A DNA stretch of 18,232 nt from Candidatus Caenarcanum sp. (GTDB lineage: Bacteria > Cyanobacteriota > Vampirovibrionia > Gastranaerophilales > UBA9971). The stretch lies in NCBI GenBank assembly GCA_020720345.1, contig DYOT01000010.1, positions 1 through 18,232 of the forward strand. The letters are read 5' to 3'. The notes beneath the pieces are model-generated. The model was not told the DNA's origin, ran no database searches, and was given only the letters and a program-made list of their open reading frames with translations. Shown here piece after piece: positions 1 through 6,668 of this stretch; the first letter of the stretch is position 1, and each line of letters begins with the position of its first letter. A program made the translations under genes and the position numbers.

Positions 1-500
1 CCTTCAATCCTGTTAATAACAAGTTTTTTTTCTTTTAAATCTACTTCCGGGACGATATTTTTGGCGAAAGGAATCAGGTGCTCTTTGTTTTCGGCATCCT
101 TAATAAATAAAATATCCTGACTTCCTGAAACTGAAACTCCTGAAATAATGCCTATCAGGTTTCCTTCAGGATCATAAGCAGATAGACCCACTAAATCGTC
201 AATATAAAATTCATCTTTATCAAGAAATTTCTGTATTTTTGATTTTGGAGCTTTTAAAAGCGCTCCTTTATAAATCATGGCTTCATCTATGGAATTAATT
301 TCCTTGAATTTTATTAGAGCAACATTTTTATGAAAACGGATTTTTTCAGGAGTTAAGCGAATATCTTTAGAGTCTTTGGAAACATAAATTTCGTCTACAT
401 TTTCAAACAGCTGCTCTTGTCCGGCTGTATAGCCGATTTTCACTTCTCCGTGTATCCCATGGAAATTAGTTATCTTGCCTATTGATAGTAGTGTATTCAT
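1..500 (-). CDS. rimM: Ribosome maturation factor RimM (C-terminus cut by window edge)
   Basis: RimM binds ribosomal protein S19 and assists late assembly of the 30S subunit head. Translating the minus strand from the ATG at 498-500 gives 166 codons open to the window edge, nearly the family's usual 170 or so. The N-terminus MNTLLSIGKITNFHGIHGEV is the RimM signature (G-K-I...HG-x-x-GEVK). The middle has the PRC-barrel entry (EFYIDDLVGL, about residues 100-109), and the end has the typical I-P-F-A..I-V-x-x-V-D run before the final strand. The gene starts 6 bases after the ylqD stop, so the two are surely cotranscribed; a modest AGG lies about 9 bases before the ATG. In Bacillus the next gene is trmD, which would lie beyond the left edge here. 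The identification is firm; only the last few residues are missing. Confidence 0.95.
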   Translation of the reverse strand, partial: MNTLLSIGKITNFHGIHGEVKIGYTAGQEQLFENVDEIYVSKDSKDIRLTPEKIRFHKNVALIKFKEINSIDEAMIYKGALLKAPKSKIQKFLDKDEFYIDDLVGLSAYDPEGNLIGIISGVSVSGSQDILFIKDAENKEHLIPFAKNIVPEVDLKEKKLVINRIE

Positions 501-506
501 TCTTAC

Positions 507-944
507 CTAATCACTTATTTCCTGAATTATGCCGTCTTTTACAAGAATTTCGGCTTCCTTGAATTTTTCGTAAATATTTTCACCTTGTCTTAATTCAACA
601 TAATTTTCAAGGCTTCCGGTAATTATAACATTGTTAAGAGCAAGATGGGAAATATTGTCTCTTTGCGAAACCAGTTCATGCTTAAGCTCGCCCATTTGTT
701 GAAGCTTTCTTGCAACATCTTCCAGAGCTTGCTGAATTTGCTCAGTGTTATGGTCAATGTATAAAGAAGAAAATTCCGATGCCTGATCATGAATTTGTTT
801 GCTTTGTACTTCAAGCTGCATAATCTGGGAATCAAGAAGGTGGATTTCCTTGTTTAATTCTTCTTGAACCTGCTGTTTAAATCTGTCAGTTACGACAGTC
901 TTTATTCTGACAGGTCTTTTTACTGTGATAGACTTCATATCCAT
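507..944 (-). CDS. ylqD: YlqD family protein
   Basis: This is a YlqD-family protein of unknown function, found in Firmicutes and Cyanobacteria beside rimM. From the chosen start it has 145 residues. A short strand region (KSITVKRPVRIKTVVTDRF) is followed by a long, Q/E-rich coiled coil covering about residues 20-95. A C-terminal beta part (G-S-L-E-N-Y-V-E-L-R-Q-G-E then E-I-L-V-K-D-G-I-I) matches the YlqD tail. The frame is open further upstream to an ATG at 1011-1013 (168 residues). I prefer the ATG at 942-944 because the GGTGA-type ribosome binding site at about 948-955 sits 5 bases before it, and because family members begin near the KSITVK strand. The upper start has no visible site. The gene is followed directly by rimM. 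The family call is good, the start is less certain. Confidence 0.85.
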   Translation of the reverse strand: MDMKSITVKRPVRIKTVVTDRFKQQVQEELNKEIHLLDSQIMQLEVQSKQIHDQASEFSSLYIDHNTEQIQQALEDVARKLQQMGELKHELVSQRDNISHLALNNVIITGSLENYVELRQGENIYEKFKEAEILVKDGIIQEISD

Positions 945-1056
945 ACTTTCACCCCGCTTATTTTTAAATATACTATCAATTATAGTCTTTAACGTCTGTT
1001 CTAGTTTTTCCATGATTATACGCCAGGTTGATTATAATAATACTTAAAACAGTTTA

Positions 1057-1085
1057 TTTACTTTAAGAATAAACATATATAAGAT
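1057..1085 (+). promoter_or_regulatory. Possible sigma-70 type promoter of the amino-acid transporter
   Basis: TTTACT (1057-1062) and TAAGAT (1080-1085) are separated by 17 bases, with four of six matches to each consensus box. A transcript from here would carry the palindromic repeat at 1151-1227 in its 5' leader. In such AT-rich DNA this match is weak evidence. Confidence 0.3.
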
Positions 1086-1150
1086 AGAATAAGAGAACAT
1101 AATGTCTATGTAAACCTCCAAAACTCCAATATTTCTAAAACAGTCTATTC

Positions 1151-1227
1151 TGTCATTCTGAGGGTTTTAGCCCGAAGAATCTGGAAGCGCCTAATATGGC
1201 AGATCCTTCGCTTCGCTCAGGATGACA
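1151..1227. repeat. Modular palindromic repeat, copy 1 (TGTCATTCTGAG type)
   Basis: The outer ends TGTCAT and ATGACA are perfect inverted repeats. The arms pair on inward through ATTCTGAG and CTCAGGAT, with AATCTG and CAGATC closing the inner end. The left arm contains its own small palindrome GGGTTTTAGCCC (GAGGG..CCCGAAG). The right arm has CTTCGCTTCGCTC in its place. Read through on the reverse strand it yields the peptide HPERSEGS, a familiar mark of spurious ORFs over this widespread class of dispersed bacterial repeat. It ends 28 bases before the ATPase start codon, so it would form a stem-loop in that leader. Confidence 0.85.
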
Positions 1228-1255
1228 TGAGTTTTTTACAAACAGCAGAGAGCAA

Positions 1256-1981
1256 ATGATAAGGTTTGAAAACGTAAGTAAATCATATAAAGGTCTTAAT
1301 GTCCTAAAAAATATTAATGTCAATATTGAAAAAGGAGAAACAATAGCATTAATAGGACAATCAGGCTGTGGAAAAAGCACTTTCCTTAAATGCATTAACG
1401 GGTTAGTTCCTGTATGTAAAGGCAAAATATTTGTTGATGATATAGAGGTAACTGCAAAAAATGCTGATTTAAATACTATCCGATCTGAAGTAGGAATAGT
1501 TTTTCAGCAGTATAACCTGTTTCCTCATCTGAATGTGCTTAAAAATATTATTCTCGCGCCTATAAAAGTTAAAAAAATACATGAAAATGAAGCACGAATT
1601 CAGGCTTTGTGCCTTTTGGAAAAAGTCGGTTTGCTTGATAAAATTGACAAATATCCTGACCAGCTTTCAGGAGGGCAGGCACAGAGAGTTGCTATTGCCA
1701 GAAGTCTTGCAATGCAGCCTAAAGTAATGCTTTTTGACGAACCTACGAGCGCACTTGACCCTCAGATGAAGCAGGAAGTCCTTGATACAATAAAAGAACT
1801 TGCTACAGATGGAATGACAATGATTGTGGTTACTCATGAAATGAACTTTGCCAGAGAAGTTGCAGACAGGGTAATTTTTCTTTCCAGAGGTCAGATAATA
1901 GAAGAAGGTACTGCGGAAAAAATATTCGATAATCCGCAAAGCAACATAACAAGAGAGTTTTTGATGAAATATATTAAGTGA
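1256..1981 (+). CDS. Polar amino-acid ABC transporter, ATP-binding protein (GlnQ/GltL type)
   Basis: This is the cytoplasmic ATPase of a polar amino-acid importer; it drives transport through the two permeases encoded downstream. All motifs are intact in 241 residues: Walker A GQSGCGKST (34-42), Q-loop Q84-Q85 followed by YNLFPHLNVL, signature LSGGQAQR (137-144), Walker B VMLFDEP (157-163), D-loop SALDP, and the H-loop histidine H194 (VVTHEM). The length and the phrase EIFDNP-like IFDNPQ near the end are typical of the PAAT subfamily. The start ATG is preceded only by a weak GAGAG. The gene is unusual in coming first in the operon and in being bracketed by palindromic repeats, one 28 bases upstream and one 12 bases downstream. 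The family is certain; the substrate (probably glutamate, aspartate, glutamine or similar) is not. Confidence 0.96.
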   Translation: MIRFENVSKSYKGLNVLKNINVNIEKGETIALIGQSGCGKSTFLKCINGLVPVCKGKIFVDDIEVTAKNADLNTIRSEVGIVFQQYNLFPHLNVLKNIILAPIKVKKIHENEARIQALCLLEKVGLLDKIDKYPDQLSGGQAQRVAIARSLAMQPKVMLFDEPTSALDPQMKQEVLDTIKELATDGMTMIVVTHEMNFAREVADRVIFLSRGQIIEEGTAEKIFDNPQSNITREFLMKYIK

Positions 1982-1993
1982 ACTATCAATAAA

Positions 1994-2086
1994 TGTCATT
2001 GCGAGGAAGCCGTCAGGCTGACGAAGCAATCCAAAAATAAATGAATGGAAAGTGGATTGCTTCGGGCTAAAGCCCTCGCAATGACA
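1994..2086. repeat. Modular palindromic repeat, copy 2 (TGTCATTGCGAGG type)
   Basis: The left arm begins TGTCATTGCGAGG and ends GAAGCAATCC. The right arm (2054-2086) is its inverse, GGATTGCTTC to CGCAATGACA. Within the left arm lies a small palindrome CGTCAGGCTGACG; within the right arm lies a different one, GGGCTAAAGCCC. The outer sequence differs from copy 1, but the GGG-YTTTAG-CCC module is shared with the left arm of copy 1. The element lies between the ATPase and the binding-protein gene and would form a strong hairpin in the operon transcript. Confidence 0.9.
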
Positions 2087-2120
2087 AGAACACAGCCCAC
2101 CATAATCTAGGAGAAATGTC

Positions 2121-2924
2121 TTGATAATTTATAAAAAAATAACCCTTATTTTGATTATATGCCTCATAATGACAAGTTTAACCGGATGTATAAAGAAAAT
2201 GGCAGATGAAAACCTGCTTAAAACAGTCAGGGAAAGAGGAAAGATAATTGCAGGAGTTAAATTTGATGCAAAACCTTTTGGTTTTATAGATCAAGACCAG
2301 AAACTTAAGGGTTTTGACGTTGATTTAATTCGTGAAATAGCAAAAAGAGTGCTTGGCGATGAAAATGCAGTTGAATTTCAGCAGGTAACTTCATCTAATA
2401 GAATTTTTTCATTAATTTCAGGAAATGTTGATATGGTTGCGGCTACTATGACAATCACATCTCCAAGGCAGAAGGTTATAGATTTCAGTAGACCGTATTA
2501 TGTTGCAGGACAAGCAATAATGGTTGCAAAAGACAGCTCGGTCAAGACACTAAAAGACCTTTCAGGCAGACGTGTAATAATTGTGCTTGGCTCAACAAGT
2601 GAAATAAACATAAAACAAATGGTTCCCTCGGTTAAAATTCTGGGATTCAGAACTTATACGGATGCGTTTGAAGCGTTAAAATCAGGTAGAGGAGACGTCC
2701 TTACTACTGATGACACAATTATTTATGGTTTTTTATCTGAAAATTCTAAATATAAGATACTGAAAGACAGATTGACTCTGGAACCTTATGGCTTGGGCTT
2801 TAAAAAAGCTGAAAAGACACAGTCTTTTCAGGATGCTGTTGATTCTGCGCTTGAACAGATAATGCAGGACGGCACGATGGCAAAGATTCAGCGGAAATGG
2901 ACAGCAGATTTTATTAAGAAGTGA
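2121..2924 (+). CDS. Amino-acid ABC transporter substrate-binding lipoprotein (SBP family 3)
   Basis: This is the extracytoplasmic receptor of the amino-acid importer. The N-terminus is a lipoprotein signal: K5-K6, a hydrophobic stretch from about 7 to 19, and lipobox L-T-G-C with C23 as the predicted lipidated residue. The mature part is a type-3 binding domain: G-V-K-F-D-A-K-P-F-G-F-I, G-F-D-V-D-L, the conserved T-I-T-S-P-R whose Arg binds the ligand carboxylate in this family, F-S-R-P-Y-Y, and G-R-G-D-V-L-T-T-D whose Asp usually contacts the amino group. The 267-residue length is normal. The start is TTG at 2121, chosen because AGGAG (2109-2113) lies 7 bases before it. The ATG at 2116 is in another frame and stops after two codons. 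PEB1/GltI-like aspartate/glutamate binding is plausible but not proven. Confidence 0.94.
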   Translation: MIIYKKITLILIICLIMTSLTGCIKKMADENLLKTVRERGKIIAGVKFDAKPFGFIDQDQKLKGFDVDLIREIAKRVLGDENAVEFQQVTSSNRIFSLISGNVDMVAATMTITSPRQKVIDFSRPYYVAGQAIMVAKDSSVKTLKDLSGRRVIIVLGSTSEINIKQMVPSVKILGFRTYTDAFEALKSGRGDVLTTDDTIIYGFLSENSKYKILKDRLTLEPYGLGFKKAEKTQSFQDAVDSALEQIMQDGTMAKIQRKWTADFIKK

Positions 2925-2927
2925 AGT

Positions 2928-3602
2928 ATGTACAATTTTGATACCGCAGTAATTATAGAATCTATACCTAATCTTATTGACGGGGTAAAAATGACTCTTT
3001 TTATTTCGGTCATTAGCTCAATTTGCGCTTTTATAATTGGTTTGATTATTGTATTTTCAAGAACTATGGGCTTGAAATATTTAAAATTCTTTGCTGTTTG
3101 TTATGTTGAGATAATAAGAAATACTCCTTTGCTTGTGCAGCTTTATATTATGTATAAAGCCTTGCCCTCTTTGGGGATAATGTTATCGCCAATATCCTGC
3201 GGAATATTGTCTTTAAGTTTATATGCAGGAGCATTTATTTCAGAGGTTTTACGCTCAGGTATACATTCGGTTGCTAATGAGCAGTTTGAATCTTCCACAA
3301 GTCTTGGATTAAGCAAATTTCAAGCATTCACGCTTATTATATTTCCTCAGGCAATAAGAATTGTAATTCCTCCATTAAGCAGTCAATTTATAAATATAAT
3401 TAAAAATTCATCTCTTGTTAGTTTTATAGCTGTTACAGATTTATTTTACAGAATTTATAAAGGAGCAGTAGATGATTTTAGATTTGTTGAGTTTTTTCTC
3501 GCAGGAGCTTTTATTTATATGATGCTTACTGGAGTTATCGCGCTTTTTTCAAATATTCTTGAAAATGTTTTCAGGCTAAGGGGAAGGACAGCAAAAATAT
3601 AA
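2928..3602 (+). CDS. Polar amino-acid ABC transporter permease 1
   Basis: This is an inner-membrane permease of the His/Glu/Gln/Asp (HisMQ-like) importer family, 224 residues. An amphipathic start is followed by a first helix at about 23-43, then the family phrase EIIRNTPLLVQL (61-72). Further helices lie at about 84-105 and 163-175, with a last one at 188-210. The EAA loop that docks on the ATPase is at about 117-145 (NEQFESSTSLGLSKFQAF..IFPQAIR), slightly diverged from the usual E-A-A start. The gene starts 3 bases after the binding-protein stop, and its own stop shares one base with the next start. Together with the second permease it should form the heterodimeric channel. Confidence 0.94.
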   Translation: MYNFDTAVIIESIPNLIDGVKMTLFISVISSICAFIIGLIIVFSRTMGLKYLKFFAVCYVEIIRNTPLLVQLYIMYKALPSLGIMLSPISCGILSLSLYAGAFISEVLRSGIHSVANEQFESSTSLGLSKFQAFTLIIFPQAIRIVIPPLSSQFINIIKNSSLVSFIAVTDLFYRIYKGAVDDFRFVEFFLAGAFIYMMLTGVIALFSNILENVFRLRGRTAKI

Positions 3603-4297
3603 TGGCTACTGAATTATACTGGATGGATATATTTGAAAATTTTGATTTTTTATTAAAAGGACTTGGTATTACGATGAAATTGTCCTTAATATCAATAATT
3701 GGAAGCCTTTTTTTTGGTATCTTTCTAGGGATAATAAGATATTCTAAGTTTTTTTTAATCAGCTGGCTTGCGGTTGCTTACATTGAAATTGTAAGAAGCG
3801 TTCCTTTGATTTTATTTATAGTATTTATACATTTTGGATTAATGCCTTATATTTTCGGAGGAGCTGTTTCCTTTTTTGCGTCTTCTTGTGTGGCTTTTAT
3901 AATATTTACTTCGGCATATATTGCGGAAATTATAAGAAGCGGCTTAAATTCTGTCGAAAATACCCATATAGATGCCGCCAAAAGTTTAGGATTCTCTGCT
4001 TCACAGAGACTTACTTTTATAATTTTACCTCTTGCAGTATCAAGAATGGCGCCTGCTCTTGTTAGTCAGTTTATTTCACTGATAAAAGATACTTCTCTTG
4101 CTTCCACGATAGGGTTGATTGAGCTCACTCGTTCCGGCGAAATTATTTATGAGAGAACGCATCATGTGTTTGAAATTTTGCTATTTATAGCTTTTGTATA
4201 TTTCTTGATTTGTTTTGGGCTCTCAAAACTATGCAGAATTTACGAAATGAAACCGTATATGCAGGTTGAAGCTGAAAAAGCTCTTGTTATAAATTAG
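3602..4297 (+). CDS. Polar amino-acid ABC transporter permease 2
   Basis: This is the second membrane subunit of the same importer, 231 residues. It shows the family phrase IEIVRSVPLIL (61-71), in which N-T-P is replaced by S-V-P, and the EAA loop THIDAAKSLGFSASQRLTFIILP (121-143), followed by a conserved PALVSQFISLIKDTSLAS. The ATG at 3602 overlaps the previous stop (TAATG), so the two permeases are translationally coupled. The two permeases differ enough to form a heterodimer, as in GltJK or HisQM. The operon appears to end here, though no clear hairpin terminator follows. Confidence 0.94.
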   Translation: MATELYWMDIFENFDFLLKGLGITMKLSLISIIGSLFFGIFLGIIRYSKFFLISWLAVAYIEIVRSVPLILFIVFIHFGLMPYIFGGAVSFFASSCVAFIIFTSAYIAEIIRSGLNSVENTHIDAAKSLGFSASQRLTFIILPLAVSRMAPALVSQFISLIKDTSLASTIGLIELTRSGEIIYERTHHVFEILLFIAFVYFLICFGLSKLCRIYEMKPYMQVEAEKALVIN

Positions 4298-4501
4298 TAA
4301 AAAAAATGCAAATAAAATGTAATATAATTTTCCACGCTATTTTCCCTTCATGTAAATAACATATCAATATAAACAACTTACTGTTAAATAAATTGCTGTT
4401 TATATAAATAAAATTTACATGTCGTAATCATGAAAAACTATGAGTATAAATATTTGTCGCAGTATAATAATTATGAAAGTTTTTGAGGGCAGATATAAAT
4501 A
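4298..4501 (+). other. Intergenic region upstream of galT-like gene, with possible regulatory motif
   Basis: This is 204 bases of very AT-rich DNA. A 17-base string, ATTTACATGTCGTAATC (4413-4429), recurs with one change at 9212-9228 upstream of the zinc-ribbon STAND gene. A TATAAT box lies at 4463-4468 without a convincing -35 box. A GAGGG at 4485-4489 may be the ribosome binding site for the gene at 4502, although 12 bases is a long spacing. No terminator for the transporter operon was found. Confidence 0.4.
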
Positions 4502-5518
4502 ATGCCGGAAATGAGAAAAAACCTGCTGACAGATAACTGGGTTATTATGGCGCCGGAAAGAGCAAAAAGACCCCACAGCCATATTTCGCTCGATGTTGGA
4601 CATCTTCATGCCGAACACCACCATGAATGCCATTTTTGCTACGGAAATGAACATGAAACTCCTGAAGAAGTGCTTGCGTATGGAAGAAAAACAAATATTG
4701 CCAATTCTCCCGGCTGGGAGTTAAGGGTTGTTTCTAACAGGTTTCCTGCCGTTGATATGGAAAAACAGTTTTCGGAAAATTTTATTCAACCACTGGAAGT
4801 GTCTTCCTATGCGGAAGGTCGGGCGGAAGTCATTATAGAAACCCCTCACCATTCCAAAAATATGGCGTTTTATAACTTAAACGAAATGGAACGGGTTTTA
4901 AATGCCTATAAAGAAAGATACATCGCTATTTCTCAGGAAAAACATATTAAATATGTTATTATATTTAAAAATTACGGTAAAAAAGCAGGCGCAAGCATTT
5001 CTCATCCGCACAGCCAGATTATTGGCATTCCTATAATTCCGCCTGTCGTTAAACAGGAACTTTCTCTGGCTAAAAAATATTATAAAGACAAGAAAAAATG
5101 TATTTACTGCGATATGATTAACCGGCAATTAATGGAAAAATCGAGAGTAGTCCTTGAAAATGAAGAATTTATCTGCTTTATGCCTTATGCGGCAAGGTCG
5201 CCCTTTGAAACATGGATTTTACCTAAGTTTCACAGTGATTCGTTTGAATTTATGGATAATTTACAGATAAAAAAACTTGCAGAAATTCTGAAAGCTGTCT
5301 TGTATAAAATTCATGAAGCAACTGACAATGCGCCTTATAATTATTTTATTCACACTTCGCCTGTAAAAACAGACACAGCAGAGTATTATCACTGGCATGT
5401 CGAGCTGGTTCCAAGGACGACAACCCACGCAGGTTTTGAACTCGGAACAGGTATTTATATTAACATTTCCACACCCGAAGAAAACGCAAAACTATTGAAA
5501 AGCATTAAATTAAGTTAA
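4502..5518 (+). CDS. galT: Galactose-1-phosphate uridylyltransferase family protein (GalT-like)
   Basis: GalT moves UMP between UDP-glucose and galactose-1-phosphate through a uridylyl-histidine intermediate (Leloir pathway). The 338 residues fit the class I family. The N-terminus reads RKNLLTDNWVIMAPERAKRP, the GalT opening. A zinc site is formed by C43-x-x-C46, H116 or H117, and H168. The active site is N-Y-G..A-G-A-S-x-x-HPH-S-Q (H168-P-H170), with H170 the expected nucleophile. A second C200-x-x-C203 pair and the HIT-fold HWHVEL (H297, H299) complete the domain. ADP-glucose:phosphate adenylyltransferases share this fold, so the true nucleotide and sugar remain open. The residues 33-44 are unusually histidine-rich. 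The gene stands alone, 204 bases after the transporter operon, not beside galK or galE. Confidence 0.9.
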   Translation: MPEMRKNLLTDNWVIMAPERAKRPHSHISLDVGHLHAEHHHECHFCYGNEHETPEEVLAYGRKTNIANSPGWELRVVSNRFPAVDMEKQFSENFIQPLEVSSYAEGRAEVIIETPHHSKNMAFYNLNEMERVLNAYKERYIAISQEKHIKYVIIFKNYGKKAGASISHPHSQIIGIPIIPPVVKQELSLAKKYYKDKKKCIYCDMINRQLMEKSRVVLENEEFICFMPYAARSPFETWILPKFHSDSFEFMDNLQIKKLAEILKAVLYKIHEATDNAPYNYFIHTSPVKTDTAEYYHWHVELVPRTTTHAGFELGTGIYINISTPEENAKLLKSIKLS

Positions 5519-5670
5519 ATGCCTTTTCTTTGCTCTTCCAGTTCATATCCTCTTAAATGCCAGCACTCATGATTATTATCTTTTTTTTCCTTATAAAATA
5601 TTAAACCTAATGTTTTAAAAGTTCAGGAAAAAAATAATTGATACCTGAATGATAAATTTTTAACATTTAT
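5519..5670. other. Spacer with a possible minus-strand gene remnant
   Basis: The minus strand is open from about 5623 down to a TAA at 5515-5517, giving about 34 residues ending in HECWHLRGYELEEQRKGI. It has no ATG, GTG or TTG start and runs into an in-frame TGA upstream. The amino-acid composition looks protein-like, so it may be the tail of a decayed gene; a chance frame cannot be excluded. Nothing else is seen in this spacer. Confidence 0.25.
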
Positions 5671-5880
5671 TTACATTGTAGTTTGTCCGGTAATTCTTGA
5701 AACTCTGTAGCCCTGAGTGTCAAGAACAATTTGGACAAGAGCGCTGAGACCGATTAGGGTAAAAACAATTCTTAAAATAATTGGAAATCCTGCATCCAGA
5801 GCCGAAATGCCTGTAATTATCGCAGATATAATAACTATGGAATATGTTATTGAATATAAATAACTTATAAATGAAGACAT
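5671..5880 (-). CDS. Small two-helix membrane protein, possibly DUF378-like
   Basis: This 69-residue protein has two hydrophobic segments (about 9-28 and 32-53) joined by a short turn containing A-L-D-A-G-F, and a polar tail (DTQGYRVSRITGQ). The second segment, ILRIVFTLIGLSALVQIV, resembles the second helix of DUF378 (YuzA-like) small membrane proteins, but the first does not show their usual N-W-G motif, so the link is tentative. The start is well supported by AAGGAGAT about 11 bases before the ATG. It stands alone on the minus strand, divergent from rplS. Its function is unknown. Confidence 0.7.
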   Translation of the reverse strand: MSSFISYLYSITYSIVIISAIITGISALDAGFPIILRIVFTLIGLSALVQIVLDTQGYRVSRITGQTTM

Positions 5881-6059
5881 TTTAAATTCATCTCCTTTAA
5901 ATTTTCGCTATAAATAGCCTGATGACCTAAGTAGACTATAAAGCTTTTTCAGTTCAATTTAATCAGACTAAATACCCAAATAGGTAAACAAAAATTGCCC
6001 GCATGGCTTAGTTAAAAGTAGCGTATTTAATCAATGTATTAAAAATTTTAAAATTTCCC

Positions 6060-6088
6060 TTGAATAAATGCTTTGTTTGCAATATTAT
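6060..6088 (+). promoter_or_regulatory. Predicted rplS promoter
   Basis: TTGAAT (6060-6065) and TATTAT (6083-6088) are separated by 17 bases, a good sigma-70 type match. Transcription would begin near 6095 and give a leader of about 75 bases before the rplS ATG. Confidence 0.55.
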
Positions 6089-6107
6089 CAACAATACGTA
6101 AGTTACA

Positions 6108-6130
6108 CCCGACTTAAGTTTATGTCGGAT
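6108..6130 (+). promoter_or_regulatory. Short hairpin in the rplS leader (possible L19 leader)
   Basis: CCGAC (6109-6113) pairs with GTCGG (6124-6128) around a 10-base loop in the predicted 5' leader. L19 leaders that control rplS are known in other bacteria. I cannot match this sequence to a named one, so this is a candidate only. Confidence 0.3.
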
Positions 6131-6169
6131 TTCATAAATCTAGGACTTAATAAAAAAAAGGAAAAACCA

Positions 6170-6520
6170 ATGAGCTTAATAATCCAGGAAATTGAAAAAG
6201 AAAACATAAAGACTGATTTACCAAAATTAAACCCTGGTGACAGTGTTAAAGTATTTGTAAGAATTAAAGAAGGCGCTAAAGAAAGAACTCAGGCTTTTGA
6301 AGGCGTTATTATTAAAAAACGTGGAAGCGGAGCCGGTCAGACAATTACGGTAAGAAGAGTTTTCCAGGGCGTTGGAGTTGAAAGGGTTTTCCCTGTTAAT
6401 TCTCCAAGAATTGAAAGCATTAAAATCCTTAGAAATGGAAGCGTAAGAAGAGCCAAGCTCTATTATCTCAGAGAAAGAACCGGAAAAGCTACACGTATTA
6501 AGGAAAAATCCACCAGATAA
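6170..6520 (+). CDS. rplS: 50S ribosomal protein L19
   Basis: L19 sits at the 30S-50S interface of the large subunit. The 116 residues match the whole family: N-terminal helix MSLIIQEIEKENIKTDLP, P-G-D-S-V-K-V-F-V-R-I-K-E-G, R-T-Q-A-F-E-G-V-I-I-K-K-R-G-S-G, T-V-R-R-V, G-V-G-V-E-R-V-F-P-V-N-S-P-R-I, and V-R-R-A-K-L-Y-Y-L-R-E-R-T-G-K-A-T-R-I-K-E. The frame is open 34 codons further upstream, but the ATG at 6170 is chosen because AAGGAA lies about 7 bases before it and L19 normally starts there. The upstream stretch carries the predicted promoter and leader hairpin. It is followed by rbgA and rnhB, the same order as in Bacillus. Confidence 0.97.
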   Translation: MSLIIQEIEKENIKTDLPKLNPGDSVKVFVRIKEGAKERTQAFEGVIIKKRGSGAGQTITVRRVFQGVGVERVFPVNSPRIESIKILRNGSVRRAKLYYLRERTGKATRIKEKSTR

Positions 6521-6668
6521 GCATTTGCTGTCAGTTTCAGGTGCTAACGCATGTAGTTAAGTCCTCGGTTCATGTATCGTGTACTTATCAGGCAGCTAGG
6601 TTGCCAAGATATTTATGGCGTGGAGAGAATGATAATCTGCCACGATAATTGTTTAATTGGTATAAAAA
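6521..6668 (+). ncRNA. Structured spacer between rplS and rbgA (candidate cis RNA)
   Basis: This 148-base spacer is visibly richer in G and C than other spacers here and has no convincing reading frame. Two hairpins stand out. GGCAGC/GTTGCC with a 3-base loop lies at 6591-6605. CGTGGAGA with TCT-G-CCACG (one bulged G) lies at 6619-6644 and is followed by an A/T-rich, partly T-rich run. The second could be a weak terminator of rplS or a leader element of rbgA, which has no Shine-Dalgarno sequence. No known riboswitch consensus was recognised. Confidence 0.3.

Larger units (their letters stand above)
945..1255. other. Divergent intergenic region between ylqD and the transporter operon
   Basis: About 310 gene-free bases separate the leftward ylqD-rimM pair from the rightward ABC transporter. 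The ylqD-proximal part (945-1013) may be an N-terminal extension of ylqD. The centre is very AT-rich and can hold promoters in both directions. The transporter-proximal part (1151-1227) is a palindromic repeat listed separately. No RNA gene is visible. Confidence 0.6.

Noticed and set aside
1153..1425. A 90-residue minus-strand frame containing HPERSEGS
   Set aside because: It reads across palindromic repeat 1 and antisense to the ATPase gene; this peptide is typical of repeat-derived spurious frames.
1256..1981. The ATPase gene as cargo of a composite mobile element formed by the two palindromes
   Set aside because: The palindromes belong to different outer types and the gene fits its operon functionally; no transposase or target duplication is seen.
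1667..2029. A 120-residue minus-strand frame starting MLRQPDGFLAMT
   Set aside because: It begins in palindromic repeat 2 and runs antisense to the ATPase gene, with no ribosome binding site or protein-family match.
6068..6169. N-terminal extension of L19 by 34 codons
   Set aside because: L19 normally starts at the ATG at 6170, which has its own ribosome binding site; the extension covers the predicted promoter and leader.
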